Shown here piece by piece: positions 50,804 to 62,318 of a DNA stretch of 64,000 nt. A model generated the notes under the pieces. It searched no databases, was not told where the DNA came from, and saw only the letters and a program-made list of their open reading frames with translations. The stretch spans positions 1,206,051 to 1,270,050 of the forward strand of contig JAQFWX010000016.1 in assembly GCA_027605045.1 (NCBI GenBank), written 5' to 3'. The first letter of the stretch is position 1, and each line of letters begins with the position of its first letter. Both the position numbers and the translations under genes were made by a program. Source of the stretch: Phallus indusiatus. Its lineage: Eukaryota > Basidiomycota > Agaricomycetes > Phallales > Phallaceae.

Positions 50804-51411
50804 CTATTTCCGACGCAGCTACCAAGCTTTCGGAATAAAATTTCCGTTTCCGCACGAATTAGTCATCAGGACATTCATTTTTTGTTGGCTCGTTTGAGAA
50901 TGATGGGGTAAAGCAGTTCACAACAGTTCACAATCTGTACCGGCCAATGACCTGTTTGGGGCACTGACTCGCATGCGGGTATACGGAAAATGCGAGAAAT
51001 TTCTAGAGCTAAGTCGTTGAATATTGATAATAAAAATGGAGTTCAGAGCTTCTAGAGAATGCTGGTCAAGCTGAGAACCATGAATAAAACATGCGAGCGA
51101 CGTCAGTCCAGCGGATTCGGAATGCCCTTGATTTGGCACCACCGTACGGAGTAATGATAGACGATGAGTGACAGTCACGCTGTGACACTGAGCACTGCCG
51201 CACGCAATCCTAATGCTGTGCTCACGTTCCGACTCAGTGTGGACAAGACAAGTTTTTTTGTCCCGAGCACACGTTTTCGTCTCTTATTCTTATCCCACAG
51301 CTTTCCGTCGTGAATGACGACTATTTAAGTGGGTCGTCGGTCCTCCTGGTCCTTTTTTCTCTTGAAAGGGACCAAGTCCACACCACAACCTTCACCTCTT
51401 TCACCTTATAA
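50804..51411. other. intergenic region and promoter of the next gene
   Basis: 608 bases. The last ~80 bases before the start at 51412 are CT-rich (TCCTCCTGGTCC, TTTTTTCTCTTG, CACCTCTTTCACC), a usual fungal leader signature. No gene is recognised. Confidence 0.45.
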
Positions 51412-52863
51412 ATGACGTTTCAACTCCCAGCCATTCACACTCTTCTCAACACCATCTTCGACCGTGATATGAATTCTTCTCCACCAACAGTTTCTCAGTC
51501 AAGGAGAGCTACCATTTCCCTCCTCGTTCCCCCTTTGATTCGTCGCGCGAGATCCAACTCTAGCATCTCGCGTCCTGACACCCCCCTCTCGTCAATCCCG
51601 CCGTCTCTGTCGCACTCACCCACCACTTCAACTCAATCCTCATGTAGCACATCGGAATCCCGACGCACTTTTCATGCCGTTGTTCCTCTCTTATCTCCGT
51701 ATCTCCAATCGCAGGACTTGCTCAGTCTGACGAGCGTAACCCCCCAATGCCGTGATAAGCTCGCTGAGAAGGCATTCGAGTCCTATTTTCGCGGCAACGG
51801 TTGGGACTTCGACGCCATGGCTCGTCGGGTGCAGCCGCGAAAAGACCACAAGTCGCGTGTGTGGCTTTCCCTAGCCAAATCAGCCATCCGCAGAGATCAA
51901 ATTGTGGCCCTATACGACAGCTTACCAAAACAATCCACCGTCAAGCTCCCGGATTTGGATAAACATCAAAAGAAATCCGTCGAGAGACTGTTACGAATTC
52001 TCCTTGACATTGTCACCGAACATGGTACGTAATCAAATTTTTCTTCCGAAACTTAGTTTTCCCACTAAACTCTTTTACTGCAGATAAACATAATTTTAGC
52101 AAACTCGAGTCTCTCGCCAAACTAAAACATCTCAGTTTTGTTGGGTTCGTGGCTCAAATACCCGCATATAATTGGAAACTTCGTTACCTTAAGACGTTCG
52201 TCGTCGCGGCTTATGTGCACTGTATGTTCTCCTTCCAAAAAAAATAATATTCAGCCTTTCTGATTATACACAGGTCAAACATCATACATAAAAGACGATG
52301 ATGATCTGACAGCCCTCGCCCAAACCCTATCTTTCGAAGAAGACGAATCGCCCTTACTCAACGCTACTCAAGTAAATTTCATTTACACGTTTGGATGCTT
52401 CACCAATCCTACGCTATCGCACTGTTCTATCACATCAGCGGACTATGATCCGCCACATATATCTCTGTCACATGGTCAAGGAACTAAATTACCGGGTGTC
52501 CGACAAGCAGTCGACCGTTTCAAAACTTCCCGAATATTACTGAAAGGTTTCTACCGCAAAGTCACCGGAGAAACTTCGCCTATGACATTAGACATCGAGC
52601 CACAAGGTCTCGCGAAAAAATCAGCTCTCTCGTTTTTGGATAGAAGCATCATTACAATGAATGCGACCGTCAGCGACGAGGATCGCTTTTGGAAGATGGA
52701 GGGCACTATAAATCAGGAAACCGGGACAGGTGTAATGAAGACAGGTGTCACTTACAAGTTGTCTATCGTTCCTTGGGGAGTTGTCGGTGAAAAGATACAC
52801 ACCGATAGCTGTAGGCATTTGGGTTATTTTGTTTTGCAGTGGGCGAAGGGCGACAAACAATAA
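51412..52863 (+). CDS. hypothetical protein with Ser/Pro-rich N-terminus and degenerate F-box-like segment
   Basis: Three exons: 51412 to about 52024, a short middle exon (about 52084-52220) and a last exon from about 52275 to the stop at 52863. The joins restore EHDKHNFSKLESLAKLKHL and AAYVHCQTSYIKDDDDLT. The first 90 residues are Ser/Pro/Thr-rich and likely disordered. The stretch VVPLLSPYLQSQDLLSLTSV then CRDKLAEKAF resembles an F-box helix set but lacks the usual LPxE. The C-terminal half (NATVSDEDRFWKMEG, YKLSIVPWGVVGEKIHTDS) looks like a beta-rich domain. I do not recognise a named family. Confidence 0.68.
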
Positions 52864-53148
52864 GAGGAACATAACGTTTTGGACATCACTATTACATTAA
52901 ATATTTTTATTTTTCCTGGCCGCTGGTACTAAATTGGTCTCTTCCATTTATTCCCTCAAATGTTCATATATACCATAATTACAAATAACATCGGCACTTG
53001 TATTATTTTTTCATGCATGTACCTACATATAATTGTTTGAAAATATATTCAAATTCCAAGTTTTATATCTCAAGACGTGACTGTGACAAATGTGACGAGA
53101 ACGCGTCACTTCCGCGATTACGCAACCTTTCCAAAAAGCACTATCATT

Positions 53149-55007
53149 ATGTCTGCTGAACCAAAGAAACAGGAAAGGGATTATACCCCAGAAGTAGATA
53201 CCCTACTTCCAGAGGTTGAGGCTAATGCGAAAGTGAGCGGTTTTTGTAAAGAAACGCGAGCATACTACTTAATCTCTTGAAGTCAGGCAATCTACAGGAA
53301 GCCATTGAAAAGATTCTCGCATTGGAGAAACAAACTCGAAATGTACTATCAATTCCTCCAATACTCCATCTGAAGCTGAACACTAATTGCTTTCATAAGG
53401 CTTCTGATCTCAAATCGACGACTCGGCTAGCGGAAAAGCTCTTAACATTGACCCACGAAGCTAAGAACTACAAATCGTTAACCAGCAATTTAATCCTTTT
53501 GTCGAAGAAGCATGGTCAATTGAAGAGCGTCGTTCAGGCGATTGTCGAGCTCACTATGAAGTGGCTAGAAACAATACAGCAACAACAAGGGTTGGAGACA
53601 TGGTTATCTGTCATTCATGCATTACGAGAGGTCACAGAAGGGAAGGTGCGTCCATTACAGCGTTCTTTATTCATTGAACATCTTTTCTTATATGTTATGT
53701 ACATTGACAGATATTCCTGGAGACGCCTCGAGCACGAGTAACCTTGTCTTTGGCTCATTACCATGAAACCCTAGCGGCATCCTCATTGACGCCAAAAGAA
53801 GAATTGCAGACTGCATCTGATTTACTCTCGGAGCTACAGGTTGAAACATATTCTTCCATGGAGCGGAGGGAGAAGACTGAGTTCTTGTTGGAACAAATGC
53901 GGCTTTTAATTGGTGTTGCTAAGGTGAAGGATGAGGAGGCCAAGAAGGCCAAACAGAGTCGTGAGACGGGTCAGGATAGTTCGAGTAGCGCTTTCGCTGA
54001 TGGTGAAGCGGAGTGGGCTAAAGCACGGGTAGGAGGGAGGAAAGTAAATGAACCGTTTTTGAAAGAGAAAGAAAATGAGGTTAGTAAGAGTTTTCCTCAT
54101 ACTCCGTTTTCGTGCTTTCTTAGGTCTTATGCATGATGTAGGACCTTAAACTCAAATATTATGATCTGATGATCCAATATTCTCTTCATCAAACGGCCTA
54201 TCTTGATGTCGCCAAACACTACTACAAGATTTGGGAGACACCGTCAATAAAGGAAGATGAAGGGAATAAGGGTCTTCAAGTACGTCCTTATTGGTGAATG
54301 ATCAATAGCTTGCATCTCATTATGGCCATCAGGCACTGGAATACATTGTGTACTATGTACTTTTGGCGCCTTACGATAATGAACAGTCGGACATGCTGCA
54401 TCATTTGTTTGCGAACCCGGCACTAGCCAAAATGGAACTTCATTAGTATGTTGATGGAATTTTGGGTTTTTTTGTTTTCAAATGCTGTACTAACCTTGAC
54501 ATCATTTAGCAATCTTGTAAAATGCTTTACAACACGTGAATTGATGCGTTGGTCGGGTATCGAAAGTATCTATGGATCAACCTTGCGGTCAACAACTGTC
54601 TTCGGGCCGGCAAACGAAAAGCAATGGGAGGACTTCCATACACGTGTTATTGAACATGTGCGTATTGTTTCTCCTCCCCTTTCTTTCCTGTTTCAGGGGG
54701 TTAAGACTAAAATAAACAGAACATACGCGTTATCGCGCACTACTACACTCGGATTCAACTCTCGCGGCTGCAGGCGTTATTAGACTTATCCCAGGAGCAA
54801 ACCGAAGAAACACTATGTCGTCTCGTTGTTTCAGGAAGCATTTGGGCAAGGATCGATCGGCCGAATGGTATCGTCACTTTTACGCAGAAACGCACTGCAG
54901 AAGACGTCATGAATGATTGGAGTTCCGATATGGGCAAACTGCTAGGGTTAGTTGAGAAAAGCTGGATGGGAATGAATGCTGCGTTGGCTGCGCAACCTAG
55001 AACTTGA
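53149..55007 (+). CDS. RPN5: 26S proteasome regulatory subunit Rpn5 (PSMD12)
   Basis: Non-ATPase lid subunit of the 26S proteasome. The start at 53149 gives MSAEPKKQERDYTPEVDTLL. Spliced exons give SGNLQEAIEKILALEKQTRN, LKSTTRLAEKLLTLTHEAKN and RVTLSLAHYHETLAAS (helical repeat region), then LKLKYYDLMIQYSLHQTAYL. The C-terminal PCI module includes TRIQLSRLQALLDLSQEQTE and the hallmark ARIDRPNGIVTF. It ends NAALAAQPRT with its stop at 55005-55007. Length about 470 residues, as expected. It is 128 bases upstream of the next gene on the same strand. Identity is secure. Confidence 0.94.
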
Positions 55008-55135
55008 ATATATATTTAACAAAAATTTAATTTTTCATTTGCTATTCATATTCAGTTTTTGACTCCTTGTTGCTGTGACGTGTGACGGTAACATGTGATT
55101 TTCGGAAGCACAATTCGATAAAGCGACCCGCCCCA

Positions 55136-56378
55136 ATGTCGAGCTTTTCCGCAGAGTCGTATTTTGAAACACAACCACCACCGCCCAATCTCGAAGAATT
55201 GATTTCCGAGGTGAAACAATTTATAGTGAGACATGTTCAGGAAAACAGACGCATCGCTCTTGTCACGGTGAGAGATTGTTTGGGTGTATTTGCACGGCTG
55301 TTGGTGACCGGGTAACGATGTATGACACAGAGCGGAGGTACTACTGTACCCTTGGAACTCAATGTGTGAGACCCTTCAAAAGAAGAAACAGCTTTTTAAA
55401 AAGATGCTGAATAGCTCGCTTTAGCGTTCGATTTTTGGACAACTTCAGCGCTGGTTCGTCATTTGTTCGATGCTCTCGTTGAAGAGAATTTGTGATGATG
55501 ATTCCTTAGGTACAAGAGGAGCTACATCTGCGGAATACTTTCTCAAACATGGATACGCCGTTATTTTCATGCACCGCCAATTCAGTCTACAACCCTTCAG
55601 TCGCCACTATTCTCACTCCACCAACCCATTTTTAGACTTCTTGGAATTCAAAGACGGTAAAGACGGTGTACAAATTTCAGTATCGCCTCCTGAAGTCCCG
55701 AGACTCGAAGAGGTTCTCAAGACCTACAAGGATGTGCGCGCACGGGGCATGTTACATACCCTCACTTTTGTCACTATCAACGAATATCTATACCTACTGC
55801 GCGCCATATCGAAAGAGTTGAGCGTGAGGAAGCGATATGCATTATATTATTTGGCCGCCGCCGTTAGCGACTTTTTTTTACCCACTCAGAAGATGGTAAG
55901 TGATTCATTTTCTTTTTTTAGAGAAAAAAAATTCAAATTTCGTGCAAGTCGGAGCATAAGATTCAGTCGACTAAAGGATCTCTTCAAATTGAAATGGATC
56001 AAGTGCCAAAGATTTTGAAGCCTATGGTGAACGAATGGACACCTGAAGCCTACGTCATCAGTTTCAAAGTATTTCTCGTTTTCTGGTGAAATATTTGGCG
56101 TCTGACGGTTCATTATTCGCTTCTCTTAGCTAGAAACCGACGAGACTTTATTAATACCCAAAGCGCGTGCTGCCTTGGAAAGATATGGACATCAAGTTGT
56201 CATCGGAAATGATCTTCATAAACGGAAATTTGAAGTCGTGTTTGTCACTCCTTTAAACTCGGGTACAAATGGTTTTGAAGAAACATGGATTCGGCTCAAA
56301 GAAGGCCAAAGTGAAATTGAAAGCGAGATAGTGGAGGAACTGGTGAAACGACATGAGAAATGGATAAATGGAAAGTAG
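55136..56378 (+). CDS. CAB2: phosphopantothenate-cysteine ligase
   Basis: Joins cysteine to 4'-phosphopantothenate, the second step of coenzyme A synthesis. The start at 55136 is MSSFSAESYFETQPPPPNLE. Splicing yields the nucleotide-binding SGGTTVPLELN block and, after a second intron, FLDNFSAGTRGATSAEYFLK, a signature of eukaryotic PPCS. Further blocks are HGYAVIFMHRQFSLQPFSRH, YYLAAAVSDFFLP (conserved AAVSD) and PKARAALERYGHQVVIGNDL. The stop is at 56378. Exon ends near 55892-55940 and 56070-56130 are inferred. The 3' half is duplicated as a dead copy at 57816-58315. The gene is convergent with the kinase at 56492. Confidence 0.93.
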
Positions 56379-57437
56379 ACAGTTATCAAGCTGCACACGA
56401 TATCTAACAAATTTGTTATTATGAAGTAAAATATTATGAAACCTATAAACCCCGTCTGAGAACCTTGTCGGTTTGGCTCCTAATCAGCTTATCAACGCTG
56501 CAAGAAGTTTTTAAACTGTATCTGGAAGTCTTTGACGGCTTTTCCCCAGCCACCAAGACGAATCCATTTTCCGCTTTCATCTTCCTGCATAGCGAGCTTA
56601 TATCTTTTTCTCGTTGGAGTATGTTGGGTCCAACAATACCAAACAATGCTTTTGAACCCAGGGGTAAAGATGTTTTTTAACGACTCATCACATCCGGCAC
56701 TGCAAAGCGGCTTGAAACCTAGCAAACGCCCAAATGTGCGCCAAAGTAAACGAGGAAAATAACAACAAAAAGGGGGATCGAGCCCTACAGATTCATTGTT
56801 TATTAGTAATTGGCCATGCAAGCTCTTTTTTTTTCTTACAGATGACATTGGTAGCAGCCGGTAAAGTCATATCTCCCACTGCCTTTCTATAATTACCATC
56901 TATCACCCAATTAGGGTTTCTGGAAATGAAATCTTTGACTGCCTTTCGAAGCTTTCTCTTTGGTGCCTTTTCCCATATAAGTTCATCCAATAATTTATCT
57001 TTTAAGACAAATCTACCTCTTCCCAGTTAGGACGCCAATAAAGCTCGTCAAGATGTAATACAGGGAAACTCGAAGTTTCGCCCAAAACATTCGCCAGGGT
57101 AGACTTTTACAATAATGTCAATGGACAGGTCTAATAGGCATACTGCATACTTAAATTATATGTCACTGACTTTTCCTGAGCCCGAATTGCCTACGATTAA
57201 AAGTCGCATATTATTCTCGCTATCCGTTTTTATCGACATCTGTGCGGATATGGAAGAGTAGAGAGTGTGTGTGTATGTGTGTGATCGACTTTTCTTGTGG
57301 TGTGTTTTCGTTACGACTGTCGTATCTTGTCGTCCTGATAATTTGAATAGAAGAGTAGTATCGCGCTCAAGTAAATGGCAATTCGGTACTTTATAGACAT
57401 CACTTTGGTTTGAAATGAGTCATCTAGCTTGGGCGCC
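55918..57437. repeat. tandem duplication unit A (ligase 3' half plus kinase)
   Basis: Aligns with 57816-59232 from the GTGCAAGTCGGAGCA block in the ligase to the AAATGAGTCATCT block beyond the kinase start. Unit A carries a roughly 80-100 base insert with GT repeats (about 57263-57348) that unit B lacks. Confidence 0.75.
56492..57239 (-). CDS. FlaR-like P-loop kinase/NTPase, copy A
   Basis: Four exons with consistent phases: 57171-57239, 57017-57103, 56840-56966 and 56492-56784, giving 191 residues. Walker A is GNSGSGKS, completed across the first intron. Then come FPVLHLDELYWRPNWEEAP, NPNWVIDGNYRK and NVIWLDPPFCCYFPRLLWRT, the layout of the adenylate-kinase-like family that includes bacterial FlaR 'topology modulation' proteins and many Agaricomycete homologues. 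The biochemical function is not established; a small-molecule kinase is likely. The C-terminus carries fungal-type CSAGCDESLKN and SIVWYCWTQHTPTRKRYKLA extensions. An apparent stop at about 57000 lies in the 50-base intron 56967-57016. Confidence 0.82.
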
Positions 57438-57815
57438 GTACATTTGCCTCGTCTGGCTTCCCGGAATGTGGTGTCCGCGGTAGTTGGGGGCTCGAGCTGA
57501 GCTCGGAACGCAGAACAGGAGACCGCCGGGTGGGGCGGGCTCCTCGCTTGGCGGATTTGGACGCACACTGGGTGAAACAAGACTTTATTTAGGCTGAGAG
57601 TATGAACGTCTGTAGTTACACTACTGCAATACAAAGAAGAAAGAAAAATTGGGTAGAATGGAGAGGGAAAAAAATTGAAAGATGTGGGTGCAAATCAACA
57701 ATATCTGGTGCTCGCGCGATGATGCATGATGGTCAGTGACAAAAGCAGATGTGGCTCTGGGCGCCCGCAAGCTCAGCAGGACAGTGGCGCTGTGCCCGGC
57801 GCCTTCTCGCAGAGC
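57438..57815. other. GC-rich spacer between duplication units
   Basis: About 380 bases with no match in the other unit, noticeably richer in G and C than the flanks (GCCGGGTGGGGCGGGCTCC near 57526, TCTGGGCGCCCGCAAGCTC near 57757). It may be inserted foreign or mobile DNA, but no terminal repeats or reading frame are obvious. Confidence 0.45.
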
Positions 57816-58315
57816 TCTAAGAAAAAAGACATTAAAATTCCGTGCAAGTCGGAGCACAAGATTCAGTCGGCCAAGGGATCTCTTCAATTAAAATTTTAGA
57901 TGAATCTTGTGTCAAAGATCTTATGTAAAGTGGTGAACGAATGGATACCTGAAACCTACGTCATCCGTTTCAAAGTAACCTTTTTTTCCTTGTGGCGTCT
58001 GACAATTCATCATTCGTTCTCAATTAGAAACCCATGAGACATTATTTAGAACCCAAAGCGCGTACTGCCTTGGAAAGGTATGGACATTTTTTGATCTTAT
58101 AAACAGAAAATTCAAGTCGTGTTTGTCACTCCTTCAAATTCAGGTACAAATGGTTTCGAAGAAATATGGATTCGGCTCAAAGAAGGCCAAAGTAAAATTG
58201 AAAGTGAAATACTATAATAGTAGAGAACTGGTGAAACGGTATGAGCGTAGACAGTTATCAAGCTGCACACGATGTCTAACAAATGAAATAAAGTGTTATG
58301 AAATCCATAAACCCC
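57816..58315 (+). pseudogene. 3' fragment of phosphopantothenate-cysteine ligase
   Basis: Copy of the last exons of the ligase (matches 55918-56455). It lacks the 5' half, has an in-frame stop soon after the GGATCTCTTCAATT segment and indels in the final exon, where the stretch around the GTTGTCATCGGAAATGATC block is deleted. It is a non-functional leftover of the tandem duplication that also produced kinase copy B. Confidence 0.8.
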
Positions 58316-58354
58316 ATCTGAGAACCTTGTCGGTTTGGGCTCCTAATCAGTTCA

Positions 58355-59112
58355 TCAACGCTGCAAGAAGTTTTTGAGCTGTATCTGAAAATTTTCAACG
58401 GCTTTTCCCCAGCCACCAAGACGAATCCATTTTCCGCTTTTATCTTCCAGCATAGCGAGCTTATATCTTTTTCTCGTCGGAGTATGTTGGGTCCAACACC
58501 ACCAAACAATGCTTTTTAGCCCTGGGGTAAGGACGTCTTTTAACGACTCATCACATCCGGCACTGCAAGGCGGACTGAAACCTAACAAACGCCTAAATGT
58601 GCGCCAGAGTAGACGAGGAAAATAACAACAAAAAGGGGGATCGAGCCCTACAAATTCATTGCATACAGCGAATTTATCAGTAATTGGCCGTGCAAGCTCG
58701 GTTTTCTTACAGATGACATTGGTAGCAGCGGGTAACGTCATATCTCCGGTTGTTTTTAGATAATTGCCATCTATCACCCAACTTGGGCTTTTGAGAATGA
58801 AGTCCTTGACTGACTCTCGAAGTTCCTCTCTTGGTGCCTTTTCCCGTATAAGCGCGTCGAACAGTTTATTTTTTTAGTACAAATCTACCTCTTCCCAATT
58901 GGGATGCCAATGAACCTCGTCAAGATGTAATACAGGGAAATTCGAAATTTCGCCCAAAACATCCGCCAGGGTAGACTTTTACAGTAGTGTCAACGGACAG
59001 GTCTAATAGGCAATACTGTATACTTAGATTATGTGTCACTGACTTTTCCTGAGCCCGAATTGCCCACAATTAAAAGTCGCATATTATTCTCGCTATCCGT
59101 TTTTATCGACAT
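58355..59112 (-). CDS. FlaR-like P-loop kinase/NTPase, copy B
   Basis: Paralogue of the kinase at 56492 with the same four-exon layout. The start is at 59112 (MSIKTDSENNMRLLIVGNSG). The second exon reads FPVLHLDEVHWHPNWEE, joined through a 51-base intron with an ACTAA branch site to APREELRESVKDFILKSPSW, then VIDGNYLKTTGDMTLPAATN and, across the next intron, WLDPPFCCYFPRLLWRTFRR. The stop is at 58355. Walker A and the DGNY motif are conserved, and replacements relative to copy A are spread and mostly conservative, so both copies look functional while the linked ligase piece is not. Confidence 0.8.
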
Positions 59113-59399
59113 CTTCGTGGATAGGGAAGAGTAATACCGTGCTCAAGTCAGTGGCTATTCAATATTTTATAGACGTTGCTTCGGTACCGTGCCTCGGAAT
59201 TTACCGGTAAAAATGAGTCATCTTGAGCGCTATATACAGAGCGGAGAGTGTTGAGCAAACACAGTTCATGATGAAGTTGCAAAAAGCAATACAGTTTAAT
59301 ACACTAAGAAGAAAACACAAAGCTCGAACTAGTAGATTAGTTTTTTCTCATAAACACTCGATCGACTGGGCCAGGAGAACGTCTTCATCTCAACTTCAT

Positions 59400-60814
59400 C
59401 TACAGGAAGTCTTCTGCTCTCGCCCTCTTTGTGCCACGAGGGTTGGCAGCAGCAGCACCGGATACCGATGCCGAAAGTGAACCATCTTCACCCTGAGGAG
59501 CAACATAATACTTTTGGTCTAATGCTCTTTTCTCGATCTGTGCATGAGATCAGTATTAGTACCTCGTAAAACGTGGTTTCGAGAATGGCTCACAGGAGAA
59601 TAGTTTGCATCTGACCATATAAGAACAGTGCCTGCTTTTAATGGTGGGTTGGTTTGGGGAGGATTTGGTGTGCGTGGTCGAGGAGGTGGTGCTGGGGCGG
59701 CAGCGGCAGGGATGCTTGGAGGTTGAGCGGGCGCAGGCGCCATTGGGCTTTGAGATGGTGGCAATGGTGGCATGGGAGGAGCAGATCCTGGACCCGGTGG
59801 GGATGCACTTGATGGAGGAATGGGGGGTCGTAAACCCGGAGGCGGCGGCATACCCGGCGGGAATGGGAAACCAGGCGGAGGTGCACTGTATACCAAGTGT
59901 TGGGTTAGTTTTAGCAAGATTGTGAATAGTGTTTCTTACCCTGGAGGAAAACCACCTGGTACGAATGGAGGAAATGGTGGCGGTGGTCCACCAGGAACTG
60001 CACCAGGAATGGGCGGCATGGCTCCAGGGAACCCTGCTTGGGGCGGGAACGGCGGCGGTGGCATTCCCGGCATAAATGGAGGCATGGCGCCTGGTGCAGG
60101 CATAGGAGGATTGACATATGTCTGAGGTGCAGCGTTATAAACTGCTCCACCACTACCATTGGTTTCTCCTGTTCCATTTGTCGCCTTCGCGACGCCGTCT
60201 GTAGCTCCCATGAGTGCTTTATGTGCCTCTAGCTGTATACGAAGCTCTTCAGTGGTAAGCACACGTTTTTCAATCTTTGGTCGTTTATTTTGTTGTAATC
60301 CCTTTCCTGAACCGGAAATTGACCCAGCGGGGAGACCAAGTTCTTGTTCCTTTCGTCTCTTGTAATCTGCTACATCTGGAACTGGTATGCCTTCCATTCC
60401 AAAAATTTCCACTTCATAACCGTCCCTTCCAGGAATAGCATTATCGATGCGAGGAAGTCTAATGAAGTTAGGACAAAAAATTGCGAAAGAAAGAATGCAT
60501 AGAAAACATACTGGTCCGGATCCAGCTTGTGGACTTGTTGAATATGCACAGCTAAACCACCAGCCGTATTCAGACGTCGAGGACATTGATGGCATTTAAA
60601 ATGCTTTGCCTTTTGATGTTGCATCAAAACTAAAAAAAGGTTGAAATGAATAATAGGCTTTTGGTCAAACATGAAGTACATACCTTTCTCATCTTCAAAC
60701 TCACGCTCACAATACCAGCACCATGGACGCAAAACCTAGCACGCACAGATAAGATAAACCTGCTTTTTAATGAGAATACAAACTTACAATCTTGGATTTC
60801 TTTTTCTTTGCCAT
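59400..60814 (-). CDS. BuGZ/ZNF207-like zinc-finger protein
   Basis: The start at 60814 encodes MAKKKKSKI, then (after an intron) [20 protein letters not shown] and [20 protein letters not shown], two C2H2 fingers exactly of the ZNF207/BuGZ type, followed by [20 protein letters not shown] and [19 protein letters not shown]. The rest is a long Pro/Gly/Met/Ala-rich region and a conserved end [16 protein letters not shown] (through a 56-base intron with a TACTAAT branch site) ending KRARAEDFL, stop at 59400. Animal BuGZ binds Bub3 and spindle microtubules and plant or fungal relatives act in RNA or spindle functions. The role in fungi is not settled. Family membership is strong. Confidence 0.88.
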
Positions 60815-60910
60815 ATCGACAGTCTGAAACCCGCCGTCCTCGTCGACAGCAGTATACTCGCTGACGTAAAGTCCTCTATTTTGAAACCCCGCGACACGCT
60901 CTCTTTTGAC
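60815..60910. promoter_or_regulatory. 96 bp divergent promoter between BuGZ-like gene and MED7
   Basis: Start codons at 60814 (minus) and 60911 (plus) point away from each other, leaving 96 bases that must serve both genes. Confidence 0.55.
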
Positions 60911-62171
60911 ATGGAGGACGAGCAGACGTTACAGAACCCATTTCCCTCGCCGCCTTCATTATATGTCAATTATACCAACCATAATATTCACCTATTATCT
61001 TTACTCAGAACGCGGCTGGAAGCCTCGGGAGAATCTGTCTCTGAACTCGATGAATCCGAGATAGTAAAAAAACAACACGAACTATTGGCAAATGAAATCA
61101 ACATTCCGGATTGGCCTTTAACCCAACTAGAAAAACCTCGGGCTGATTGGATTGTTGAAGATGGATATTATAATGCTTATGGTGACTCATGGTTTGTATG
61201 TGGTGCTTCATTTTGTAGTCTCAAAACGCCATTCGACTCTATATTCAACCAGCCATCGACTTCTTATATAGACCAAAGAGAATTTCCCTAGTTTGAAGGA
61301 TATGGGTGCCGTGCAACTTTATCCGGAAGATCCCTCAGTCGGTCTGTTTTGAAATTCTTCATTCATCGGTTACTGGACTCCCAAAAAAATTTCAGATCGT
61401 CGGCCGGCGTTGAAGTCGATATTGACTACCCTGCTTTTCACATACTCGTCTTTCTTAAGTTCAATAGTCGCGCCAACTCCTCCTCCTTATGCCACAGAAA
61501 TACCACCTGACTGGGACCGCTTACTCGAGTGGATGCGAGTCATGGGTCAAAATCTTATAGCGGCAGCGAATGATCTACGTCCCATTCAAGTAAGGGCTCG
61601 ATGCTATCAATGATCCGGAAAAGTGATTTATCTTCGTAGGCTCGAGCCAATCTAGAAGCCTTGATGAATCGGCAACTCGAATTAAGGCAAGAAGAGACCA
61701 AGACAATTCATGCGTAAGTTTCAACAGGCACTTCGTTTGACTTGATATCTGACACCAAAAATTAGTAAATGCGATGAGTTAGAAGCCAAAATAAATGAAT
61801 TACTACAACGGGTAAACAACACTCTTAACGCAGTGAGTTTTTAAGTGCTACTGGTCAAAGACGATTCACTGAAAAGGATATAGTCGGAGCCCTCGGTGAA
61901 TATTTTCTAAATTATAGGGCGACAGTATCTTTATTTTTTTCTTCTTTTTAGACATCTGAAATGAAATTAGATTCATCGGGCGATAGCAACATTGATATGT
62001 TATTTGGAGAAGAGGTGATAATTGAATTTTTAAAGAAGGATCCTTGTTGCTTATTTCTTTTTTTAAAAGTCCGTACATGAGGAAGCTGACAAGGCAAAGG
62101 GTATCGGAGAGGAATTTCCGGAAGTCACAGAAGAAGATTTACGAAGGTGGGCCGAAGGAGATGCAGGATGA
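60911..62171 (+). CDS. MED7: Mediator complex subunit 7
   Basis: Subunit of the Mediator middle module that links activators to RNA polymerase II. The start at 60911 gives MEDEQTLQNPFPSPPSLYVN. Blocks typical of Med7 are PPSLYVNYTNHN, ADWIVEDGYYNAYGDSW, PSLKDMGAVQLYPEDPSVDR, FTYSSFLSSIVAPTPPP, WDRLLEWMRVMGQNLIAAAN and a coiled-coil stretch ANLEALMNRQLELRQEETK. The gene uses several introns of about 50-60 bases. The end is EVTEEDLRRWAEGDAG with its stop at 62169-62171. Head-to-head with the BuGZ-like gene. Confidence 0.92.
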
Positions 62172-62318
62172 TAAGTTAGTATCTGGTATACGATTTATTC
62201 TGTGCTCGACGGTGTATATATGTATGTTATAAAAAGAGCTCTTTTCTTATCCTTTCCCTTGCGGCTACAAAGGCAACTCTACTGTCACTCGGTCACTTCG
62301 TCACGTACCCTCACTTGC

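Noticed and set aside
56967..57016. Apparent in-frame stop (TAA) in both FlaR-like kinases after PNWEEVDL
   Set aside because: The stop lies inside a 50-51 base intron with good splice and branch signals in both copies; the spliced protein matches the family.
59580..60125. Glycine-rich plus-strand frames opposite the BuGZ-like gene
   Set aside because: They mirror the Pro-rich codons of the minus-strand gene and have no other support.
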